DNA of 64,000 nt from Cyanidium caldarium (lineage: Eukaryota > Rhodophyta > Bangiophyceae > Cyanidiales > Cyanidiaceae). The notes beneath the pieces are model-generated. The model ran no database searches, was not told the DNA's origin, and saw nothing but the letters and a program-made list of their open reading frames with translations. Of the stretch, positions 26,027 through 35,793 are shown piece by piece. Position 1 is the first letter of the stretch; each line of letters begins with the position of its first letter. A program made the position numbers and the translations under genes. The stretch covers positions 248,001-312,000 of the forward strand of contig JANCYW010000015.1 in assembly GCA_026184775.1 (NCBI GenBank), written 5' to 3'.

Positions 26027-27677
26027 CTACGGCGGCGTCGCGATGGTGCCCACAAAGGCCGGTCCGAATACCATCGTGAGCGTCGACAGCATCTTGATCA
26101 GCACATGCAAACTGGGTCCGGCGGTGTCCTTGAGTGGATCGCCGACCGTATCCCCGGTGATGCTGGCCTTGTGCGCCATGCTGCCTTTGCCGCCCAGGTG
26201 GCCGCTCTCGATAAACTTTTTCGCATTGTCCGCGGCGCCGCCGGCATTGTTCATGAACAGCGCCATCAGCACGCCGGTGATGGTGGCCACCATCAGCAGG
26301 CCGGCCGCGCACTCCAGCCCCAGCAGCGGCTGCGCGGTCAGGGTGCCGATCTCGCGAAACACCACCCCGATCAGGATGGGCGCCAGCACCGGCAACAGCC
26401 CCGGCAGCACCATTTGGCGCAGCGCCGCGGTCGCCACCAGCGCCACACACCGCTCGTACTCCGGTTTCTCGGTGCCGCTCATGATGCCGGGGTGTTCGCG
26501 GAACTGCCGCCGCACCTCGCCCACCACCTGTTGCGCGGCGCGCCCGACGGCGGTCATCGCCAGGCTGGCGAAGAGGAACACCACCGCCGCGCCCAGCAGG
26601 CCGGCGGTGAACACCTCCGGCTTGGCCAGATCCACCGTGCGAAACTCCATCTTGCCGGGCAGCTGCGCCGACATCTCCTCCATGAACGAGCTGAACAACA
26701 GATAGCCGGCCAGCGCCGCCGACCCCACCGCAAAGCCCTTGGTGAACGCCTTGGTGCTGTTGCCACACTCGTCCAGGCGGTCGGTGATGCGGCGCACGTC
26801 CGGTTCGGCGCCACTCATCTCGGCGATGCCGCCGGCGTTGTCGGCCACCGGACCGAACACGTCCATCGCCAGCACGATGCCGGCCGAGCTCAGCATGCCC
26901 ATGGTGGCCACGGCGGTGCCGAAAATGCCCGCCGCGTTCCGGTTGGGCATGCCCGAGGTGGCGCCAAGCCAGAACGCGCCCAAGATGGCGACGGACACCA
27001 CCAGCGCCGGCAGCGCCGACGACTCCAGGCCCACCGCCAGGCTGCAGATCACGTTGGTGCCGTGCCCGTAACTGGACGCCTCGGCGATCGACTGCACTGG
27101 GCGGAATTTGGCGTCGGTGTAGTACTCGGTGATGAGCACATACAGATACGATACCGCCAGGCCGATCATCGCACACAGGCCGTAGTGCCACCAGGCGTCC
27201 GGGGCTATGCTGCCCACGTCCAGCAGCAAAAAGCACAGCGCCCACAGCGCGACGGCTGCCAACACCACCGTCACCCGAAAGCCGTGTTTCATCGAGTCCA
27301 TCGGATCGCCCAGTTCGTCGCGCGCCCCCGCCTGGTTGTCCAGCAGATGCTGCCGCTCGCCGACGCCCGACGATGCGGATGACGAGGACGATTGCGCTCG
27401 CACCGCCAGACCGCCGATGGCGCTGCACACCAGACCGGCACCGTGCACGCACAGCGGAAACAAAACATAGCACGCCTGCAGGTTCGGACCGAGGCCGGCA
27501 TTGCGCGCCAGCGTGCCGCCCAGAATGCTGGCGCCGACCAGCTCCGCCGAGATCGACTCGAACAGATCGCACGAGCGGCCGGAGGCATCGCCGACGTTAT
27601 CGCCCACCAAATCAGCGATGGTGGCCGGGTTGCGCGGGTCGTCCTCGGGGATGCCGGCGTCCACCTTGCCGACCATG

Positions 27678-27718
<41 letters not shown>

Positions 27719-28318
27719 CAGCTGCGCGAAGAGCGCCACAAACGACGCCCCGAACGCGTAACCCACAAAGGCGACGGGCACGCGGGTGATGTCACCGCCA
27801 CCAATACCCCAGCGTCCGGCCACGAAGAACAGCACCAGGAAACCCAGCAGGCAGTTGCTCAGGATGAGCAGCCCGCCGAACAGCCCGCCCCGAAAGCACA
27901 CTTTCATAGCGTGGGCGTACGAAACCCGCGCTGCCGCCGCCACCCTCACGTTGACCCGCACCGCCAAGTACATGGTCAGCACGCCCGACAGCGCCGACAA
28001 CGTGCCGCCCAGCAGGAACGCGCCCGTGTTGAACCACGGCGAGGGCGCCGAGGCGGCGCCCGCCGCGCCCCCGCCCGCCCCGCCAGTGCCAAACACGAAG
28101 ATGACCGCCGCGAACAACAGCGCTATCACCGCGATCGTCCTATACTGCACTTTGAAGAAGCCGGCAGCGCCCTCTTGGATCGGACGCGCCACCGCCCGCA
28201 TGCTCTCCGGGCCCTCCGCACACGACATGAGGTATCGGTACAGGCGCGCGGTGAGCAGCAGCGTGCACGCCGTCAACACCGCCAGGATGAGCAGGATGAA
28301 GCCCGCTGCCACAGCCAT
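26027..28318 (-). CDS. VPP2: Membrane H+-translocating pyrophosphatase, K+-independent (type II)
   Basis: 763 residues from the ATG at 28318; about 16 membrane spans. Conserved substrate-site segments are present: [44 protein letters not shown], given here only as positions around 285-330, plus DNAGGIAEMSG and GDTVGDPLKDTAGPS near the end. The K+-sensitivity site reads GNSTKAFTKG, with Lys where K+-dependent enzymes have Ala, so it should be the K+-independent AVP2 type, which in plants lies in Golgi and related membranes. It pumps protons into the lumen at the cost of pyrophosphate. DASGRSC replaces the more usual DCAGMGA before DLFES. An acidophile has obvious use for such a pump, but location is inferred. 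Confidence 0.95.
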
Positions 28319-28789
28319 CTCGAGAAAATAATAGAGAGAAAGGGGGAGAGAACGATGCAACTGCCGATCAAGTGGCGCGCCCACGGAGGCAGTCGTTGCA
28401 CAATCGCCCAATGGCCCGGCGCGCGCCTGGCAGCGTGCGCGCGCGACCGCGTCGACGTGTGCAGACCGCGCGAGATGAATGTGTGCGGTGCGGATTCGCG
28501 GCGAGACGCGGGAACCGGATAAGGGAATCATAAGGGAATTCGGGAAGAGGGACTCGCGCGGCCAAGCCGCTGTGGGCGGTTGGGTAAGGGTGTGCGCACC
28601 ACTCCGCGCGCTTGCCGAAGACGCCAGGTCGAGAGAGGAGACGGAAACATGCTGCGGCGTGGCGATGAGCCCTAGTGCCTCTGCTGTTTCCGATGCGTTC
28701 AGGAAGGTGGTGACGGGGCGGCCCGCGAAACGGTTTCGACGATAGGAATCGCCGCCTTCGCTTGCGGGAGCGCCGGACGCACGTCTCCC
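28319..28789. other. Intergenic, two-way promoter
   Basis: 471 bp between the divergent pyrophosphatase and Tim17-like genes. No RNA gene, repeat or recognisable site. Confidence 0.5.
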
Positions 28790-29485
28790 ATGGTGGCCAC
28801 CACCGAGGATGCACCTCTTTCGGAGCGTGACCATTCTTGCGGTTGGCAGGTGATGGAAGGCCTGGTGCGCGGTGTGGTGTTTGGGGCTATGTGGGGCACA
28901 CTGGCCGGGCTGTGGCAAATACAACGCGGCGGCGGCGGCGGCCTGTCATGGCGGGCGCGCTTCGAGCACGCTGCCAACCGGCAGGCGGCTGCTGCTTCCC
29001 TGCGCTCGCCGGCGTTTGCGGCGGGATCGGCGTTTCATCCGCCACGGCCGTTCGCCTATCCGTCACACCACTATGTAAGCGCCGTGGCCGGATGTGCCGC
29101 CGGGCGCGCGCTAGATTTCAGCCTCTTCCTGGCGCTGTATTACGGTCTGTCCTGCTCGCTGGAGCGATGGCATGCAGCCGCGGTGCAGCAAGCAGATGCC
29201 GAGACCGAACCGCAACCGGCGACTCCCATGCACGCTTGGCTGCAGAACGCGCGATGGCGAGCGGCGCTGGCCGGGGCGTTCACCGGCGTCGCCGTAACTC
29301 TATCCCGTGGTGGTGTCTTGCGTGCGCGACGATGGCTCCTTCGAAGAAGCGGCGGTGCCCTCGGTGAGGCGGTTTCAGCCGCCCCGCTCATGCCCCGATC
29401 GGCCGTTCCCCTCGCCGCCGCCTCTGTGGCCACTGGCGCCCTCACCGGATCCGTGTGTTATGTCATCGAAACATTGCGGGAGTAG
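28790..29485 (+). CDS. Probable Tim17/Tim22/Tim23-family membrane protein
   Basis: 231 residues with four hydrophobic, glycine-rich segments at about 22-43 (LVRGVVFGAMWGTLAGLW), 95-115, 160-178 (RAALAGAFTGVAVTLSRGG) and 205-226. GxxxG patterns in each, and an aromatic-Ser-Cys-x-x-Glu pattern after the second span (YYGLSCSLERW) followed by a short loop and RWRAALAG, resemble Tim22/Tim17 and the plastid PRAT proteins such as OEP16/HP20. These form import channels in the mitochondrial inner membrane or amino-acid channels in plastid envelopes. There is no cleavable presequence, as expected for the family. Which subgroup it belongs to cannot be told from sequence alone. Confidence 0.55.
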   Translation: MVATTEDAPLSERDHSCGWQVMEGLVRGVVFGAMWGTLAGLWQIQRGGGGGLSWRARFEHAANRQAAAASLRSPAFAAGSAFHPPRPFAYPSHHYVSAVAGCAAGRALDFSLFLALYYGLSCSLERWHAAAVQQADAETEPQPATPMHAWLQNARWRAALAGAFTGVAVTLSRGGVLRARRWLLRRSGGALGEAVSAAPLMPRSAVPLAAASVATGALTGSVCYVIETLRE

Positions 29486-29968
29486 GCGGCGTGGAGCAGG
29501 AGGAAGAGGAGGAGGAGGAGGAGGAGGAATGCGACGCATGGGCCGGAGCGACACCCACCTGTGCCCGTTCTCGGTCGTCTTCGCTCTGGTTTGGGAGGTG
29601 ACGGGCACCGAACGACCGCCCAGGACGAGTGATCACCCTCCCCGAACACAGTTACAGCTGCTGCATAGAGGTCTCGACTGCCTCCAGGTCGTGCACCGGA
29701 GGCAACCCCTAAATGTTAGGCGCGCGCGCTCTCTCTCTCAAGGTGCCTTGCTCGCGCGCCGACGCATCGGATCTGCCGCCGTCTCCGACGCTCTGCCGAT
29801 GAGCGTCTCGCCGGTGTGCGCGTGTGTGTGCGCGCGTTGACCACCTGTTGCGCGGTCAAAGTCGACTCCACTGGGCAGTTCAGCTGTCCTGAGGCGCCGT
29901 CTATGCCTCGGCCGCTCGCCGGACGCCTCCTCGGACGTCTCGGGTGAGTGGCGCCGGGACGTTCATGC
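29486..29968. other. Intergenic with (GGA)n tract
   Basis: 483 bp between tandem genes; includes the GGA repeat at about 29497-29528 and a short CT run near 29730. It should carry the ABC transporter promoter. No RNA gene seen. Confidence 0.5.
29497..29528. repeat. (GGA)n microsatellite
   Basis: A run of GGA/GAA triplets starting about 12 bp after the Tim17-like stop codon, so probably in its 3' UTR. Confidence 0.85.
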
Positions 29969-32008
29969 ATGCGGTCCGTCGGGTTTCAGGCGGTCGCCGC
30001 CTGCCGACCACCGGTCCATCACCGCCGTGGGCTCGCTCCATCTTGCCGTCAACAACGCGCAGTGTGGGTGGCCCGTTGGCGTGCACCTCACCGGCGCCTC
30101 TCTATTCGCGCGTCGCGGCTGCCTGCTCTGAAATGCACCGCGAGTCCGGTGGCGTCCGATGGCGTGCGCTCCGATGGGCCGCTGGGGGACGCGTCGACAT
30201 CGCTGTCGGTTTTGCAGGTGCGACGAGGCGCCACGTACCGCCACCTCTTCCATCGCTTCCAGCGCCACCTGTCGCTGTTGCTGGTGGCGCTGTTGCTGGC
30301 TTTGGCCGCCACCGCCTGTCTGATCGTGCTGGTGCGCCTGTTCAGCGAGGTGACCGGCGCGGTGGGCGCGGGCGATACGCGCGGCGCCCTGCGCGCCGCC
30401 TTGTTGTGTGTATCAGTGCTGACGGCCCGATCGCTGGTGCAGTTTGTTCACGACGTGTTGCTGTGCGAAACGTGCGTGCAGGTGGAGACGCACCTGCGGC
30501 ATGACCTGGTCGACAAGATCCTCGCCATCGGCAGCGACGCCGGCGACGCCGAGACCGGCGAACTGGTGTACCGCGCCACCGCCGAAGTGGAACGGGTCAG
30601 CAGCGCCTGCCTGACGGTGCTGCGCGGTCTGCTGCCCAGTGCGGTGCAGTTTGTGGGCGTGTTGGCCTACATGATCTACCTATCGCCGGTGCTCACCGCC
30701 AGCGTGCTGCTCACCGCGCCGCTGATGAGCGTGGTGTACGGATCGCTGGAGCGGCGGCTAGAGCGTCATGTGCATCGGGTGCAGCAGGGCATGGCGCGGT
30801 ACGCCTCGATGGCCACCGAGGCGTTCCGCAGCGTTCGGCTGGTGCAAGCGTACTCGGCGGAGCGATTCGTGCAGCGCTCGTTGGATGCGGTGGCCGGCGA
30901 GATGAAGCGCGCCAAACTGCGCGCCAGTCGAGTGCGCGCCCTCATCGCCCCGGCCGTCTCCATCTGCTACGCGTTTACGGTGTTGGTGCTGCTGGCCATC
31001 AGTGCGGCGTGCGTGGCGCGCGGCCTGCTGTCGGCCAAACAGTTGGTGGCGTTTCTGGCGTCGATGGCGTTCCTCATCGAACCGATTCAGGCGTTCGTGT
31101 CGCACTTTGGCAGCGTGAAGGAGGGCGAGAACGCCGCGCTGCGCCTCTTCGCCATGATGGAGGCCGAGGCGCGCGTGCGCGACCCGCCCGCCTCCCAGCG
31201 GTTGCGTACAATAGGGTTGACGACGGTGACGACGGCGGCGGTGGCGGAATTGCATCTGCAGGACGTGTGGTTTCGGTACCCGCACGCCGAGCGGTATGCA
31301 CTGCGCGGTGTGGAGTTGGTCATTTGGCCCGGCGAGCGGGTGGCCATCGTGGGCGGCAGCGGCTCCGGCAAGTCCACCCTCGTCGCGCTGCTGTGTCGGG
31401 CGTACGATCCCACGCGCGGCTGCGTGCGCATTCGGGGGGTGGATGTGCGGCAGTTGGCGCTGGCGGACGTACGCCGCCATCTGTGCGTCGTGCCGCAAGA
31501 TGCGCCGCTGTTGAGCGGCAGCGTGCGCGACAACATCACCTTCGGGTGGGCAGATGCCGATGTCGACGACGGGCGCCTGGAGGCGGCTGCGCGCCTGGCG
31601 CGCGCCCACGATTTCATCGTACACGCGCTACCGCATGGATACGACACCCGCGTCGGCGAGGGCGGGGCGTGCTTGTCGGGCGGACAGCGCCAGCGCATCG
31701 CCATCGCCCGCGCCCTGTATCGCGACCCGTCGGTGCTGGTGCTGGACGAGGCGTGGAGCGCGCTGGACACCGAGAACGAGGCGTTGGTGCAGCGCGCTCT
31801 GGAGGAGCTGTTCCAGAGTAGTAGTAGCAGCAGTGGTTTGCGCAAGACCATGATCTGGGTGGCGCACCGCCTCAGCAGCGTGCGCCACGCCGACCGCATC
31901 ATCGTCATGGAGGACGGCGCCGTGGCCGAGAGCGGCACGCACGAGCAACTGATGCGGCGGCGCGACGGCCGTTACGCCGCCCTGTACGCCGCACAAATGC
32001 GTCCCTGA
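29969..32008 (+). CDS. ABCB-type half ABC transporter, probably plastid-targeted
   Basis: 679 residues from the ATG at 29969 (the open frame starts 21 bases earlier at a GTG). Residues 1-65 are rich in Arg, Ala and Ser and nearly free of acids: a transit peptide pattern. Six-span ABC exporter membrane domain about 90-390, nucleotide-binding domain about 425-675: Walker A GGSGSGKST, Q-loop VPQDAPLLSGSVRDN, signature LSGGQRQRIAIARAL, Walker B VLVLDEAWSALD, H-loop VAHRLSS. The D-loop context has Trp where EATSALD usually has Thr. As a half transporter it must dimerise. Wording is close to cyanobacterial MsbA-like exporters and to TAP/ATM relatives; lipid, peptide or metabolite cargo cannot be decided. 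Confidence 0.88.
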   Translation: MRSVGFQAVAACRPPVHHRRGLAPSCRQQRAVWVARWRAPHRRLSIRASRLPALKCTASPVASDGVRSDGPLGDASTSLSVLQVRRGATYRHLFHRFQRHLSLLLVALLLALAATACLIVLVRLFSEVTGAVGAGDTRGALRAALLCVSVLTARSLVQFVHDVLLCETCVQVETHLRHDLVDKILAIGSDAGDAETGELVYRATAEVERVSSACLTVLRGLLPSAVQFVGVLAYMIYLSPVLTASVLLTAPLMSVVYGSLERRLERHVHRVQQGMARYASMATEAFRSVRLVQAYSAERFVQRSLDAVAGEMKRAKLRASRVRALIAPAVSICYAFTVLVLLAISAACVARGLLSAKQLVAFLASMAFLIEPIQAFVSHFGSVKEGENAALRLFAMMEAEARVRDPPASQRLRTIGLTTVTTAAVAELHLQDVWFRYPHAERYALRGVELVIWPGERVAIVGGSGSGKSTLVALLCRAYDPTRGCVRIRGVDVRQLALADVRRHLCVVPQDAPLLSGSVRDNITFGWADADVDDGRLEAAARLARAHDFIVHALPHGYDTRVGEGGACLSGGQRQRIAIARALYRDPSVLVLDEAWSALDTENEALVQRALEELFQSSSSSSGLRKTMIWVAHRLSSVRHADRIIVMEDGAVAESGTHEQLMRRRDGRYAALYAAQMRP

Positions 32009-32722
32009 CGCCGGCATTGCCACCTCCGCACCTCTTTATTGGCCGACATCCGCATTCCGTGATGTCGCGCTTTCATGCGGGTGCGATAACAAACACGCAT
32101 CAGCGCTCACGCCGATGGAGCCCCTGCAGCGGCACTTTGTATCATCCCGTGTTGCCTGCCTGCCCCGTTCTCCCGGCGACATCGAAGTGGAGGACGTCTC
32201 CGGGAGGGTGCCCATGCAGACGCCCTCCCGAGAGCGCATTACGCGGCGACGCCGTCGTATCCAATGGATATGCCGGCGGTATGGCATCTAGGAGGAGGCT
32301 GATGCCGTAGGCCGCACAGCATCGTTTGCGAGAGCACCGTAACGCTGCACGCACCACCACCGCCGACTTGTGCTCGACGCAGCACCGAACCACCGAACCA
32401 CCACCGGGGACTCTGCCTCTCTCTCTCTCTCCACACCCTGCCGAATCCCCCGTCGACGGTGGTCGTGACCGGTTGCATACCGGTCTGCTCGTGTAGGTCG
32501 CGCTTTCCTCGTCGTGTTGCTGCCGCTGCCGCTTCCTGCCGTTTGGACGCAGCGCCCTCGCGCGCTACCCTTGCTCGTCGCGTCTGTCCTATCCGAGGCG
32601 CACGCACTCGCGACGTTTTCGGTGGCGATATTCGCCGCTCCACCACCGCCTGACCCGTCTAAAAACGCCTCTCCGTGTGGACGACGGCCACGGACCGCCC
32701 GCTCTCCGTATTCACGCGCTGC
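32009..32722. other. Intergenic, 714 bp
   Basis: Lies between the tandem ABC transporter and LSD1-like genes. It holds a (CT)n tract at 32417-32431 and otherwise unremarkable sequence. An in-frame GTG at 32675 opens the downstream frame but is not used as the start. Confidence 0.5.
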
Positions 32723-34885
32723 ATGACCACGCTGCCCGATGACCCGCGGTGTCGGTTGTACGCGCGGGCGGCGTTCGACCGGACGCTGGCCGCCTGCTGG
32801 AGGCGTGGGCAGCGCGCCTATCCGCTCCGGCCGCAACGACTCGGCTGGAAGGAGGTCGATCTGTTTATGTTGTTCGAGGGTGTGCGACTGGGCGGTGGTA
32901 TCGAGGAGGTGCGTGCTCGGCGGCAGTTTCAGCCCATCGCGGGGCAGTTGCGGTTGTCACGCTCCGCCACCAACGCCGGCCACGGTCTGCGCGTCGCCTA
33001 CGAGCGCTGGTTGCAGCCGTGTGAGCAGCAGCTGACAGAGGCGGTCGACCGGGCTGGCGGGGCGCATTCACCGATAGCGCGCCAGGCGGTGCCCGGCGAG
33101 CACGTGCACGCTGCGGTGCAGTCGCGACTGATGGTGAACGAGATGGAGGAGGACGAAGTGGCCGCCTTCCCGGAGCACGCCATGCACTGCACCGACTTGT
33201 ATTTGGATGTGCGCAATCACATCGTACGCTGCTGGCGGCGCGAGCCGCGGACGTATCTGGAGGCGGATGCGGTGGCGGCCCAGCTGCCGCGGGAGTACAC
33301 CGCGTTGGTGCGCGCGTGTCACCGGTTCTTGCATTGTCGCGGCAACATCGTGTTCGGGTGTGTGCCGCTGCCGCCGCCGCCGCGCCCGAATGACCCGGTG
33401 GCATCGGCGGCCGGCGCCACTGTGGTGGTGGTGGGCGCGGGCATCGCCGGCCTGGGCGCGGCGCGGCATCTGCGACACTTGCAGGCGGCATCGTCGGTGG
33501 TGGTGCTGGAGGCGCGCGACCGCCTCGGCGGACGCATCTGGACGCAGCGGGAACGTCTTTCGGGCGCGGCAGTCGATGCCGGCGCCATGATTATCACCGG
33601 CGCGCAGCAGAACCCGCTGATGCTGTTGGCACGCGAGCAGCTGTGCCTGCCGGTGTTGGACACCGCCGCCGCCTGTCCGCTGTACGCTGACGGCGGTCGA
33701 CCGGTGGATGCCGCCGCCGACCAGCTCGCCGAGCAACGCTACAACGACATTCTGGCCGAGACCGTGCAGCTGCGCCAGGTGGTGCGCGACGCCGACCGCC
33801 ACGCGTTGGGCGACACCTTCAAGCGGGTGCAAAAGCAGCGGCTGGTGGGCGCCTCGACGTTGACGCGCCGCCTGGTGCGCTGGCATGTGGCCAATCTGGA
33901 GTACGGCTGCGGCGCGACGCTGGATCAGCTGTCGCTCAGCCACTGGGACCAAGACGATCCGTTCGCCTTTGAGGGCGAGCACTGTCTGGTGCGTGGCGGA
34001 TTGAGTCAAGTGGTGGAGGCACTCGCCGCCGAGCTGGACGTGCGGCTGCAGCATCGGGTGACGCGAGTGGCGTGGACGTCGCGCGGCGTGCGGGTATGCT
34101 GCGCCAACGGCGCCGTGTTCGACGGCGACTATGTGGTGATCGCGTTGCCGCTGGGGGTGCTGCGCGACAGCCGCGCCATCGCCTTCCAGCCGCCGCTGCC
34201 GCCGTGGAAGCGCGAGGCGTTGCGCGGTATCGGCAACGGGCGGTTGGAGAAGGTGGTGCTGCGTTTTGCGGCGCCGTTTTGGCTGGGGCACCAAAACGGT
34301 CACGCAGGTGATGCGGTCGCGCCGACGGTGTGCTCGTTCGGGGTGCTGTGTCCGGCCCCCGAAGTCGACGCCGACGACGGCCGCTTCTACATGTTCTGGG
34401 ATTTGACGGCGGTGGCCGGCGCGCCCGTCTTGGCGGCGATGGTGCCCGCAGCGGCAGCCGGGGCCATGGAGTCGTGGTCCGACGAGGCCATCCTGCAGGC
34501 ATGTCTGCAGCGCTTGCGCCAGGTGTTCCCCGGTGCGCCCCAGCCGCTCGATGCGCTGGTGACGCGCTGGAGCGCCGACGACGCCTCCCGCGGCGCCTAC
34601 TCGTACGTGCCGGTGGGCAGCTCGGGCGAGGCGTACGATCGCGCCGCCGAGTGCGTGGACGAGCGTCTGTTCTTCGCCGGCGAGCACACCTGCCGCACGC
34701 ACCCGACCACCGCCGGCGGCGCCTACCTCAGCGGTTTGCGGTGCGCCGGCGAGGTGGCCCGCACCCGCGAGCGACATCTGGCGGCCGATGCCGCCGCCGC
34801 CGCCGCCGCCAACGGCGAATGGCGAGGGCGGCGGCCGGTGCGCCGCGCCGCCAAACGCGCGGCCGACACGCTGAAGGCGGAGTGA
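32723..34885 (+). CDS. ARID-SWIRM-amine oxidase protein (LSD1/KDM1-like)
   Basis: 720 residues from the ATG at 32723 (MTTLPDDPR). Three domains in order: an ARID DNA-binding domain (about 12-102; GWKEVDLFMLFEGVRLGGG, SRSATNAGHGLRVAYERW), a SWIRM domain (about 147-214; LYLDVRNHIVRCWRREPRTY), and a flavin amine oxidase domain from about 232 with GAGIAGLG (FAD), WHVANLEYGC, LSHWDQDDPF and LEKVVLRF with the catalytic Lys at about 510. LSD1 enzymes remove mono- and dimethyl marks from histone H3 Lys4 in the nucleus. The tower insertion that binds CoREST in animals is absent, as in plant FLD/LDL proteins. LSD1 family members usually lack an ARID domain, so this protein may recruit itself to DNA. 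The Ala-rich, basic C-terminus may be a nuclear signal. Confidence 0.9.
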   Translation: MTTLPDDPRCRLYARAAFDRTLAACWRRGQRAYPLRPQRLGWKEVDLFMLFEGVRLGGGIEEVRARRQFQPIAGQLRLSRSATNAGHGLRVAYERWLQPCEQQLTEAVDRAGGAHSPIARQAVPGEHVHAAVQSRLMVNEMEEDEVAAFPEHAMHCTDLYLDVRNHIVRCWRREPRTYLEADAVAAQLPREYTALVRACHRFLHCRGNIVFGCVPLPPPPRPNDPVASAAGATVVVVGAGIAGLGAARHLRHLQAASSVVVLEARDRLGGRIWTQRERLSGAAVDAGAMIITGAQQNPLMLLAREQLCLPVLDTAAACPLYADGGRPVDAAADQLAEQRYNDILAETVQLRQVVRDADRHALGDTFKRVQKQRLVGASTLTRRLVRWHVANLEYGCGATLDQLSLSHWDQDDPFAFEGEHCLVRGGLSQVVEALAAELDVRLQHRVTRVAWTSRGVRVCCANGAVFDGDYVVIALPLGVLRDSRAIAFQPPLPPWKREALRGIGNGRLEKVVLRFAAPFWLGHQNGHAGDAVAPTVCSFGVLCPAPEVDADDGRFYMFWDLTAVAGAPVLAAMVPAAAAGAMESWSDEAILQACLQRLRQVFPGAPQPLDALVTRWSADDASRGAYSYVPVGSSGEAYDRAAECVDERLFFAGEHTCRTHPTTAGGAYLSGLRCAGEVARTRERHLAADAAAAAAANGEWRGRRPVRRAAKRAADTLKAE

Positions 34886-35030
34886 GGCCGCGAACGAGGG
34901 ATGCGCATGACCCCACCACACCATGCTAGGCGACGACGGGGTCCCGGATGTCGGCGATGCGCTCACGTCTATCGACGTGGCGCAAACATCTCCCCATTCC
35001 AGCCTGCACAGTGCTTCATGGATAGAGAGT

Positions 35031-35627
35031 TCAACCTGCCAGGCGCTCTTTCAATCGGGCAACCCGTAACGTCAGCGCCTCGTTCTCCTGCGCCAAGCGT
35101 TGCAACTCGGTCGGCAACGACGATAAGGTAGCGCGCAACTGCGCATTGTCCGCCTCCAGCGCCTGAACCCGCCTCTGCAACGCCTCCACTACGTCCGTCG
35201 ACACCTCACCATCGTGCCATCCACTCTCGTCCCTCACAACAACGTCGCTCTCGCCCTGACTCCACTGCTCGTCTTGCTCGCAAAAACGCCCCACCGGCTC
35301 TTGCCACCGCGCCCCACCCGCTTCGGCCTGCAGCGCTCGCGCCCTCCACACCTCCACCTCTCGCTGCAACTGCTCCAACGTCTCCTTCGTGCGCTGCCGC
35401 GAGCGCCGCGCACTCAGCCGGTTGCGCACCTTGCGCTTCCACCGCACCAGCTGCCGCTCGTCGGGCGCCATCCACCGCGCCGCCGCCGCCGTGCTGCCTG
35501 CCAGATTCATCTCTTGAAAGGGTTCACGGGAATCGCCGCCTCCTCCTCCTCCTCCTCCTTCTTCTTCTTCTTCGTCGTCGTCATGACCACGGAGCGTTGG
35601 TGCTGTAGGAGTCGTGCGGCGACGCAT
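35031..35627 (-). CDS. bZIP transcription factor
   Basis: 198 residues from the ATG at 35627, the start that does not collide with the helicase gene. An acidic/Gly run (DDDEEEEE then eight Gly) precedes the basic region KRKVRNRLSARRSRQRTKE, which fits the bZIP N-x7-R pattern (NRLSARRSR). A leucine-zipper-like coiled coil follows, and a second heptad stretch ends the protein (VEALQRRVQALEADNAQLRA). It should bind short palindromic DNA sites as a dimer in the nucleus. The target genes are unknown. It converges on the LSD1-like gene (145 bp) and diverges from DBP10 (166 bp). Confidence 0.85.
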   Translation of the reverse strand: MRRRTTPTAPTLRGHDDDEEEEEGGGGGGGGDSREPFQEMNLAGSTAAAARWMAPDERQLVRWKRKVRNRLSARRSRQRTKETLEQLQREVEVWRARALQAEAGGARWQEPVGRFCEQDEQWSQGESDVVVRDESGWHDGEVSTDVVEALQRRVQALEADNAQLRATLSSLPTELQRLAQENEALTLRVARLKERLAG

Positions 35628-35793
35628 GGCAGCGTCGCGACCGCTGCTGACCGACGCGCTCACAACGGTCTCGCGACGACGTGGCCACCGACGCGTGCAT
35701 TCCGTTCGCGTCGTCGCGCACGATCGCGCGCGACATGCGTGCGTGTGTGGACGGGTGGGTGGGTGGCCGGAGACGGGTCGCATCGCGTGGCTC

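Noticed and set aside
29497-29528. Trinucleotide and tetranucleotide tracts as mobile-element remains
   Set aside because: They are simple repeats without terminal repeats, target duplications or coding remnants; no transposase, reverse transcriptase or capsid-like reading was recognised anywhere in the window.
35614-35793. Earlier starts of the Dbp10 helicase
   Set aside because: They overlap the start of the divergent bZIP gene and add 60 residues without helicase similarity.
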